Shown here: positions 1-9,300 of the stretch, piece by piece
Numbering within the stretch: position 1 is the first letter of the stretch
Layout: every line of letters starts with the position of its first letter
Assembly: GCA_020809705.1 (NCBI GenBank)
Contig: CP085826.1
Coordinates: 3,844,001 to 3,908,000, forward strand
DNA from: Calonectria ilicicola
Taxonomy: Eukaryota; Ascomycota; Sordariomycetes; Hypocreales; Nectriaceae
Direction of reading: 5' to 3'
Length of the DNA: 64,000 bases
Program-made: the position numbers and the translations under genes
The notes under the pieces: generated by a model
Database searches by the model: none
What the model saw: the letters and a program-made list of their open reading frames with translations, nothing else
What the model was told of the DNA's origin: nothing

Positions 1-377
1 TTCGCCTGAGCTGCATTTTGTTGGTCGCTTCTGACAGGGCGAGTCTTGCCCATCCAATCGCGCCAGATGCCCTGCACGTCGACGGGTTCTTTGGTGTCCT
101 TGCCCGCTTTGTCCGCTAGATCTTGCCTGTTGGCTGAGTCTTCCTTGCGCAGGCTTCGCAAGCCCGTAGGCCGGCGACGGGTATCATCGCTATCGTCATC
201 GAGATCATCGTAGCCATCTTCGGCGTAGTTGATGATGGTGGTTCCTCGTTTTGTCGTCCGCGAGATGGGGCCGGAGGGCGCGCTACTGGGGAGAACCGGG
301 GTGAGGAGGGAGTTGTTGTAGCCACGCAATCGCGGCGCGTAAGTAGACAAAAATGCTTGGGGCTTTGATCGTTCCAT
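1..377 (-). CDS. sfh1: SNF5/SFH1-like chromatin-remodelling subunit, N-terminal part
   Basis: The first 125 codons of a gene that continues past the left edge of the window. The ATG is at 377-375 and the frame stays open to base 3 without an intron. The N-terminus (MERSKPQAFLSTYAPRL...) contains STYAPRLR, then RTTKRGTTIINYAEDGYDD, an acidic stretch and RRPTGLRSLR. This matches my memory of the N-terminus of fungal SNF5/INI1-type proteins, in particular Sfh1 of the RSC complex. Family members are nuclear subunits of ATP-dependent nucleosome remodellers. The diagnostic SNF5 repeat domain lies outside the window, so Sfh1 versus Snf5 is inferred from the N-terminal motif only. The start is supported by a frame open from this ATG and the absence of another in-frame ATG before the conserved STYAPRLR block. 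Confidence 0.72.
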   Translation of the reverse strand, partial: MERSKPQAFLSTYAPRLRGYNNSLLTPVLPSSAPSGPISRTTKRGTTIINYAEDGYDDLDDDSDDTRRRPTGLRSLRKEDSANRQDLADKAGKDTKEPVDVQGIWRDWMGKTRPVRSDQQNAAQA

Positions 378-1312
378 TGTGCGCTCTACAGGACCGTTGG
401 GGTCATGTCATGCTGGGGGGAGGGAGCGACGCGGACGCGCAATGGGATGGCCTGGTCGTGGCCCTTGACCCAGACCCGCGAGTCGGAGCAGCTATGACAG
501 AGGTGCAAAGAAAACGCAGCAATGGCGGCGATGGAGGCGACGGCGCTCGTTTGCGAAAAAAAAAAAGGACGTGGTGGTGGGGGGTCGGTGGTGATGATTT
601 CGAGGGTCGATGGTGGTTCTTGATGGAGTCGCGACCTAGATGACCATTTTCTCAATCGCGTCGCTCTGCCACAAATTCAGCATTTGCTGGCGGCCGGGTG
701 GCGGCACGAGCAAGGTGCTGTTTGTGTTATGTAAGCTAGCCAAGACTAGAGCTTGGATGGTTCGCTACCCTATAGTCATATAGTCACACCACATGGCTCG
801 ATCGGTGAGGCCCCACCCACGCATCAAGCTGGCAAAGCCGTTACAGACAACTCCACACAAAGACAGTGCCAGAAACGTACTAACAGGATGTAGACAAGTG
901 CAGTTGGTTAATTAAGCAAACAGGTTCAACGTCGATTCTAGCCACTCGAGGGAACATATTTGGCCAACTAGGGAGGAAAGACTAAACAATTTGCCCGGTC
1001 AGTCTTTGGAGAAATTTGAATTGATACTACATTCTGAGAAGGGCCACCCCCCAATGCCACCACACTATGGATTTTGGTTACTTGGAGGCTACTAACGAAC
1101 TGGGCCCATCATAAATAAAGCTTCGAACTTATCCCTGATCTACCTCTGAAATTCTAGCGCGGGATCTAGCCGTGCAAAACAAAACAAAAAAGGAAAGCAC
1201 AAGCTACCAATAAATGCTCTGCTTCCTAGTGGACGGGCCTTAAAAGGGTCTCCGCCCCAGACTCGTTCAATTAGTCGCTTGTTGCATGGCTCAGCAGTTT
1301 GGATAGTTCGAC
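378..1312. other. Intergenic: SFH1-like upstream region and CAP-gene downstream region
   Basis: About 930 bases without a supported gene. The part next to 378-700 is G- and A-rich with an A-run near 547-556 and reads like the promoter of the leftward SFH1-like gene. The remainder is of mixed composition and contains only short unsupported reading frames. It ends in the 3' flank of the leftward CAP-domain gene. Confidence 0.5.
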
Positions 1313-1859
1313 TTACATATTTCCTTCTGGGAAAAACCGACAGACGCTAAAAAACTTGCAGGGCTCCGTGACGCTGTATGCACGCGCACAGCCAATGTGT
1401 GTTGTGTCTGACCACATACACTGGGCTGGATGTTATTTAGTAAACGGTTCGCTACTCAAGACGGGCAGGCATCATACACCAATGTAGCCAATTCTCCTGA
1501 CCTGTTTGTATAGGCTGCCCAGTGTATTGGGACACCTCTGCTAGCCAGTCGCGCATTGAGGTAAAAAATGGGGTATCAATGGCGGCATCACACATATTTG
1601 CCTCGTGCTCGTAAATGTTTTCGCCCTGTTGGGGGCGCAACTGGGGAGGTGCATGGCTGAAAGGTTGGCTGCCGGAGGCCATCTGATTAGCCCAATACTG
1701 GGCAAAAGCGGCCAGGTCGGAGTTCCACACAAGAGGAGCGATTCCTTGGGCTTGGCGGACTTGGTTGACTAGATTTATAGCTTCTGGTAAATCATCTGCG
1801 TTAATGGAAGAAACTGCTGGGAGAATGGCGATGACGCCAAGAATTCGACTCAGTCGCAT
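1313..1859 (-). CDS. Secreted CAP/SCP (PR-1-like) domain protein
   Basis: Two exons (1859-1478 and 1425-1313) give 164 residues. The 52-nt intron runs 1477-1426, starts GTATGA and ends CCAG. The join restores the motif LHWSQCMWSDTTHIGCARA, which a simple reading frame loses because it reads into the intron and stops. The protein begins MRLSRILGVIAILPAVSS, a plausible signal peptide. Then come NLVNQVRQAQGIAPLVWNS, a central FSHAP and GENIYEH, and the C-terminal CMW and CRFFPEGNM blocks. These match the CAP superfamily (CRISP, antigen 5, PR-1). Secreted fungal members bind sterols or lipids or act in host interaction; the role here is not known. It is short for the family but has the conserved blocks. 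An upstream in-frame start would put 30 residues before the signal sequence and is unlikely. Confidence 0.85.
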
Positions 1860-2507
1860 AGGGAATGGTAAAGAAGTGTATTGGATGCTGTGGAGGTTTT
1901 TGCTAGGTGAAGAACTAGGGGATAGTAGACAAAGACAAGAAGTAGTCAATTGAAGGTGACGGGACTACTTTTATGTATAGAAAAAAAAGATGGAGAGAAG
2001 TAGGGAATGTGAAAACCAAATAAATGGCGATTCAATTTTATGGTGCGCACTTGCTCAATTATTAGAGACAAACAATGCTCGTTAATGAAGGAAGGAGACG
2101 AGACAATTCGTTGTCATGGGCAGCTCAACAAGAACGCGTAGGTAGGATCAACTTCGGCCGGTGATGAGAAAGAAGGTTGGTTATAGAAGTATATAATCGA
2201 GAAGGTTAACGAAATACATGAATAGAAAATCAAACAACCACAAATACTTCAAGAACGAATATCATCGGCCATGGAATGCGATGACTGAGGAATCTCGTCA
2301 AGGGCCTGAGTGTGCTAATTGGTGCAGGCGCCAGACCCACAGCTATGACGTTCTGCCGGTTGTAGCTGGGAATATTTTTTTAGAGCAGATCTTCGACCAG
2401 TTTCTAACACACACTCCCCAAAGCCGTTTGTAGACTTCTTTTTTTTTTTTTTTGGTCGCATCAACCAACGCAGCGCACCAAGCCTTGCGCCCTTTTACGA
2501 ACAAATC
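1860..2507. promoter_or_regulatory. Divergent upstream region of the CAP gene and ZIM17
   Basis: About 650 bases separating two divergently transcribed genes. It is AT-richer than its surroundings and carries a T-run at about 2438-2453, roughly 55 bases before the ZIM17 ATG, which looks like a fungal core-promoter T-tract. No further gene is seen. Confidence 0.45.
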
Positions 2508-3065
2508 ATGGCGTCTCGCGCAAGTCCCGTACTTTCCTCTATCCTTGGCCAACTGCGTGCCCGGCCACTGCGCGCATCAGCCTACCGAACTGCTCTCCAA
2601 TACCGCACACGGCTACAACCACCACCATTCATCACCAGCAACATCGCCATCCGCGCCGCTCACTCTATCCCGCGACCTCCTTCCGCGCAAACTGCTCAAT
2701 CCAAGTCTTCAGGAGCCGATCAGGGCGCCGAAGCTCCTAAAAGCGAGGGCGAACGTCCAGCACCCAGAGTCGACTACTACCAGCTCTCATTTACTTGTGT
2801 GCCATGTGGCCACCGCTCCCACCACAACATCTCCAAGCAGGGATACCATCATGGGTCTACTCTCATCACCTGCCCAGAGTGCCGTAATAGACACGTTATC
2901 AGCGATCATCTAAATATCTTTGGGGATCGAAAGGTCACCATTGAAGACATTATGCGCGAGAAGGGCCAGCTCGTTAAGCGGGGTAGCCTGGGAGAAGACG
3001 GCGATATTGAGTTCTGGCCGGAAGAGACGCAGGGCAACTCTTCAAACTCCGACAAAGATTCTTAA
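2508..3065 (+). CDS. zim17: Zim17/DNL-type zinc finger, mitochondrial Hsp70 escort protein
   Basis: A single exon of 185 residues. The N-terminal ~60 residues are rich in Arg, Ser and Ala with almost no acidic residues, as expected of a mitochondrial presequence. The DNL zinc-finger domain follows: FTCVPCGHRS (Cys97, Cys100), HHNISKQGYHHG and LITCPECRNRHVISDHL (Cys122, Cys125), then the typical FGD and IEDIM segment. The four cysteines form two CxxC pairs that bind zinc. Zim17/Hep1 keeps mitochondrial Hsp70 (Ssc1) soluble and supports protein import into the matrix and Fe-S cluster formation. The tail (residues ~165-185) is acidic and Ser-rich. The start is the first ATG after the T-tract. 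It converges with UTP20, with about 300 bases between the stop codons. Confidence 0.93.
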   Translation: MASRASPVLSSILGQLRARPLRASAYRTALQYRTRLQPPPFITSNIAIRAAHSIPRPPSAQTAQSKSSGADQGAEAPKSEGERPAPRVDYYQLSFTCVPCGHRSHHNISKQGYHHGSTLITCPECRNRHVISDHLNIFGDRKVTIEDIMREKGQLVKRGSLGEDGDIEFWPEETQGNSSNSDKDS

Positions 3066-3367
3066 TGTCTTGTCCTGTAACAAAAACGCATAAAAAGCCT
3101 ATGGCGTATGAAGGATATGTAAAATCATTTGACGGCGTTGAAGGAAAATGGTGGAGACACTTAGAGTAGGATCGAACCTTCGTTTGTGCCACCGTGATGG
3201 TATACGCGCAAGGGGACACATGAAACCTGCCTTGTAAGATATGTAATATATATGTATATGTATAGCGTGGTGTCTGATACATCCCAAATTAAATGCCAAA
3301 GAAATTATACTTTTCTGTGTCTACAACTCCAAAAACGCCAACTAATGCAAGATCTGGCCCCTTGGGT
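3066..3367. other. Convergent 3' flanks of ZIM17 and UTP20
   Basis: About 300 AT-rich bases between the stop codons of two genes facing each other. It should hold both 3' UTRs and polyadenylation signals. The ATATATATG-like tract near 3247-3261 is a candidate efficiency element. No gene is seen. Confidence 0.5.
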
Positions 3368-6300
3368 CTACCACCCTTTGTATGACTGCCTCATCGCCTT
3401 TTGTTCCTTAGATCGCACCTTCTTCCTCTCCTTGTTCTTGTCAAACTTCTTCCGCTTGTCTCGTCCATACTTCTCAGGATGGGCGATCGCCTCAATCTTT
3501 CGCTTGCTGGATCGCTGCTCTCGCTTTGCTCTAACTTCTTCACGAATAGCCAGTAGCTTCTTTGTGTACTCGCCGGTTCCAAACTTCTTCTGCAGCGAAT
3601 CCATCAGGATTTGGGCCCTGGTTTTTAGAGCATCGTGCTTTGTCTTGAACAACTCATCGGATGAGAATGGGGGTGCGATGGACGGGTCTGTGAGGTTATG
3701 AAGAGGAATCAAAATCGTCTTGAGTGACGGTTGCAAGCGATCAATAGAGGATCGGCGACAAAGGGTCTCCAAAACTTCCATGGCTGCTGTCTTTGGAGTG
3801 ATTGCCACCGCCTTGGGTGGGATTTCTCTCCTAATGATATGAGACAGTCGCCAGAAAAGGTACTGGAGATCCTTCTTTTTGTTTTGACCTGTGGTTTCCT
3901 CTTCCTCAGCCTCGTCCTGGTCATCATCCTCCTCATCCTGATCATCTGTGGTGATAGGTCGGATTAGGAGGCGAGGTCCTAGGAATATCAGAATTTGTGT
4001 TGCCTCAGCTGCAAGTTTCTCATCAACATCGCGGGTGGCAATGACGCCAAGTGCAAGGCGAGCCAGATCCTGGACTTTGGTCAAATCCAACACAAGCCCA
4101 TGGGAGCCTTCAATAGCCTCTCCAGCCGAGGCGTTGCTTGCCCCCTTTGCGAAATCGGCCAAGTACGAGCTGATCAGGCCGATCGCAGCGATCCTCACAG
4201 GAGTATCAGGGTGAGCGAGGCATTTGGCAACATTGATCCACATCTCTTCACTGTTTCCAGAAAATACCTTTTCAGGGAAGACCGAGACTGAGACACGGAC
4301 AACCCCGAGAGCTGCCTCCAAAAGATCACCATCGACATCTGATATGTCTTCCGCTTTGATAATGCCCGAGACTTTGCCAAGGACAAGCTTGAAATCCTTC
4401 TTGTTATTGGACGCATTCTCATGTGCTTCAATGTAGTGGCTAAACACGATCAATGCCAATCGGAGGACTGCATCGTTGCCATCCTTATCCAACCATGATC
4501 GGACAAGTCCCAGGAAAGTCTGTGTCCGTTCTTTGTCGGCTTTGCGGAAAATTTCCTTGATTAATTCAGCCGCTGCAAGGCGACATTTTTCGCTGTCGTC
4601 GTTTGCAAGAACCAGAAAGAGAGGAAGAAAACACGTGGCAGCAATTTCCTGCACAAAGTCATCCGAGGATTTCATGAGTAGGAGATGAACAATTTCCATC
4701 ACAGACAATCTTCCACCTTCGCGATCATACTTGAGGTTGGCCACGATGAAGTTGAGTTGCTTGGCCCATCGTGCCTTCTTCTGCGGGTATTCCCTAATAA
4801 ATTGGAAGAATGCACCCCGCGCAAGATCTCGCGTGTCCTTGTCATCATTCGTAATCATAACTGTTCCAACATAATCCATAGTATCATAGACAGAGGCAGT
4901 CTCAATATGACTATCCAGAACAGACCGCAAAAAGTTGAATGTAACGTGCCTGTACAATGGTTCTGTTAGATCGTCCTTCAATTTTCCAAGAAGCATATCA
5001 ATCGCTGCATCTTTGACTGTCACATCCCGACGATCTCGCAGAACGACAGCGAGCATTTTGAGAGCAGCCTGAGATAGTTCAGTCGTAGTAGATGTGTCCA
5101 TCGAAATGCTCTTTGTGGCTTCCTTGACCGCGACTTTGTAAATATTCGTCGCATCTTCATTGGGGAACGGGACTTTGACGATGACGGCAAGGAAACGGAA
5201 TGTTGAAATCTTCACTTCATCTTCTCCTGACAGGATAGCATCACCAAGGATGGGAATAAACCCAGCGATATTGGCAGCATTCCTTAAGCTATCGTGTTTC
5301 TTGAGAATGGCCCTCAGGATGTCGATAGCAAAACGAGTGAGCTTATACGTGTTCTTGGTGGTTCGTCCCCGTTCACCACTTTTCTTCGCACCCTTTTGGA
5401 CAAGGTACTTCTTGATCCTCGGATCAAGCTTCACTTCAACTTCTGGTTTCTGGCTATTGTAGACCTCCTGAATGACTTCATAGCAAAACACCAAGGTATC
5501 ACGAGTCTCAGCACCTGGGTTTTGCAAAAGCCCGGCTGTGATTCGCGCCATTAAGGCATCAATCTTGCGGATGATCTTAAGGTCGACCTTCTGCATTAAA
5601 AGAGATTGAAGGGGCTTCACCAGGTCAATAAGACTATTGACAGACGCGTTCTTGGCAACCAGCTCCATTGAATCTTGGCTCTTACTGCTCTTGATTTCCT
5701 TCATCTGATTAGTGTATCCGTCAGCGTCCTTTTCTTGACCAATGGCACCAAAAATGTCGTCCATGATGACCACTACAATCGAGGGGAGGCAATAGTCCAG
5801 GTCTCCAGGGGCAAACCCAGGTACTGCGGCCACCAAAATCGAGTGCATTGTATAAGAAAGAACGTGCATCTGGTAACCTTTCGTGAGGGCACCTCGCAGT
5901 TCTCTGAGGATGAAACCGAAGTAAGATGGACCAAGGTTGACTGCAATTTGGACAAGAGTGTCCCGTGCCATGTCTCGCGCCTCCAATGCCTTGCTTCGCA
6001 GAATGTGACTGATATCAGTCAATACACCAGCCAGTTTTTGATCCATTTGTTCTGCAGGCAACAACTTCAACAGCTTGACAATGATTACGCCCACAGGGAC
6101 TCGATAACTGACTTCAGACTCGTCTTTTTCGTGCAAGTGTTTAATCAAAGTAGGCAGAAATACATTCTCAACTTCGATATTGAGTTTCTCTGATTTGGGG
6201 ACTGAAAGAGTAAGTCTTTGGCTCGTGGAAGAAGTGACTTCGACCTGATCAACTTCCATAAGCTCGGCTGGAGCTTTTTGTGATGCATCAATCAAGGCAT

Positions 6301-9300
6301 CAGCAAACTTCCCCAGAAGTCGAATAGTCTGCTTTTGAAGGTCTGGTTTAGATTCGACATATCCAATGTATCTTTGAAAGGTTGTCCTGTAATGTTTCCA
6401 ATGGAGTGACAATGCAAGGGCGCCGATGGTGCTGGTGGCTTGAGCACCTAATCCGTGATCATCACTGCCATCAGTACGACCGAAAATGAAATGTTCCAAA
6501 AGGGGGATAAAGAACTGGGCAAGATTTTGACTACCCAATTCCTTTTTGCTGTTGGCAGCCTCGAGAATGCGTAATGCCTCCAACTGTTTTGATGTTGCAG
6601 GGCTCAGGATGTTGAAAAAGAACATTGGCTCTGCCGATTCCTCAGTTCGGTCACTCAGGAGAGTATCAAGATCAGCAATCGGCCCCCATTCTGGAAGTTT
6701 AGTGAGGAGGAACCCGAGCACTCTCAGGTACTCTCTTCGGACGGTTTCAGATGGTTCTCGTGAGCCAGCGTAGAGAGCAGGCATGAGGATATCCTGAAGA
6801 TACGTCTCAAATTGCTCCCTTGTTTGTCTAGGCACACAAGAAGCAGTGTCCCCAATAAGACGGCGGATACCATCGGCTGAATTTGAAGAGAGGATACCAA
6901 ATTCCGCGTCGTCTCGAATGAGGAAGATCAAATTATGGAGCAATGGCAGCCATTGCTTGGGGGTAAGCGGAGTATCCCGTTCACTAGAGATAGAAGTAAA
7001 TGCAGCTAGACGCCTATCATAGTCAGGTTCTTCGATACGACCCTCCTTGAAGGAATTGAGCGCAGCACAGAGACTCGCCACCTCTGATACATCGGTATCC
7101 TTGTCAGCAATAGCCTGTAGAGCTCTTGATAAGGACTGTCTGTTTTCTGTGTCCTTAAAGTAGCTGAAGAGAGAGGCAATTGTATTGTAAACTTCATCCC
7201 AGAGAGATTGGTTTTTGGAGGAGCCAGAATGAGAGACGTATTTTTCGATAATTAGAAGAATTCTGCCCTTGAGTCTTGGGTTGACTCGTCTTGGTGGCTG
7301 GTTGAGAAGGAAGATCGAAATCTTGATGACAGACTGCGTGTTTTCGGCGTCTTCTATAATTGGGGCCATCGCCAAAATAGTTTCCACACAAGCCTCCAAA
7401 AGGTCGTTGCTCAAAGCTGCACCATCGAGAACCGCTGTAATCTGGGTAAGGATAGCGCCAGCATTAGGGTCAAGAAGCTCGGCCTTAATAACTTCGTTAA
7501 ACTCAGACTCCTCTGGCGGGGAAACTGCCAGCTTGATGAGATTACGAATAATCGTGAGAACGTAGATCTTGACTTCATCTTTAGCCTTTTGAGCAGACAG
7601 ACACTCAATAATTTTAGGGAGAACTCCAACGGGCAGACCCTTGTCGTGAGGTGCAAGAAACAGTGCCACTCGGGGAAGAACAGACCAAGTTGACACTAGT
7701 TGTAGCATGCCAGAAATGCCCTGAGCTGTTTCGATTGGTAGATTTTCCAATCTTGGTGCAACAATCTCTTCCAAAATAATATCATGGTAAGGAGCCCATT
7801 GAAAGGCTTGAGCGTTTTGGAAGAGAGCAATGAGGCACTTCAGACCAGTAGATCTGGTGATTCGCAGAAGCGAATGGTCGCTAGCTTTTTCTTCCTCTTC
7901 GTCGGGCATATTCTCAGCATCTGGTGTATTACCACTCAGCCGTCGGCAAGCATGTACTAGGCAGTAGAGAACTGAATGTAAAATCCTCTCAACATAAGGC
8001 GTAACATTGCTGCCCAATTCAGAAATGACGGATGATATCATGTTGAGAAAACCGACTTGTTTTCGGGCGGGAATAAGCGGTTCATCGAAGAATTTTCGAG
8101 GTACGTCAACAACCTTGACATCTTTCAACTTCCCAATGGCAATATCAAGAAAACTTCCCATATCTTCAACAGAAAGATTTCTCAATACAGCAAGTCTTGT
8201 AGCATGCAAGCCATGCCGACCACTTGCCGCTCCCTTCTTGGAAATAGTGCGGCCATAGAGCAACCTCAAAAGAATAGGCATGAGGCCGGCCCTGTGTTCT
8301 GCCTTGATGGCGGTTTCATCTTGTAAGAATACTGTGAGTTCGTTCTTGAATCGAGCTTCATCAAGAAGAAACTCTAGGTTTTCTTGGTAGGTTTTGATCG
8401 CCTCTTGTTTCCAAGTTAATATGGCCTTGAGGGCAAGTTTCTGAACCTCAACATCACCATTCTCCATCAACTGCAAGAAAGCAGCATACACTTCTTCATT
8501 TTGATATAAGGCTCTTGGATTTACAAATTGAGCAAAGACTCCCATCAGAGCCTTTCGATCGGCCAGGGACCAGGTTGCGCTTTCAGGCTGAGTATGTTCA
8601 TCTGAGGCGGAAGTCTGATCATCGCTAGTCCAGACAAGTAGATGAGGCACGAGTTGACGCGAACGCTTCTCCGCAATAAAAGGAATAGCAGCAAAAACTT
8701 TTAGTGCGCGATTCCTAGCATTACTAAAAATAGATTCCGCAGTTCTCTGTTTTTCATCAAATGCCTGGAGCATGAGGTCATCTGGATCGTCAATCACCGT
8801 TTCCACCTCAGCCGCAGCTTTTTCCAGTCTGCGGACAGCAGTGCATTCAAATTCGGAAACAAAAATGGGTCCTTGAGAGTGTCCGTCTGCCTGGGAAGGG
8901 CTCCATCTTGCTGAAGGTACGCTGAGCCATTTGAACGCTGTAGCACAAATGGCGCTCTCTCCTGGTTTCGTCTGCGCTATTTGCTTCATAGTCTCAACTG
9001 AGTCATCCCAAACTGGTGATAGCTTGACTGTTAGCATACCAAAAAGAAAGGCAGGAATAGCTTGATGGAACCAGGATCCCTCTTCAAACGAAGCGTAACT
9101 TTGTGCTAACTTTCGAAAGTACATGGCAATAGATCGCGTATGAGCAAGGTCCAGGGGAGTGGTTTCAATGTTGATCATAGTGTCAAGGGAATCGACAGTA
9201 TCTGGAATGGCGTTTATCTCCTTCAATAGTTCCAAAGATACTAGGCGGATATCGTGGGAAGGGGAAGTAAGGTTTTCGATAAGCGAGGTCATTACTGGAT

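Noticed and set aside
1452..1949. CAP protein read as a single exon ending CMMPARLE
   Set aside because: It reads into an intron; splicing at 1477/1426 restores the conserved LHWSQCMW block and a normal C-terminus.
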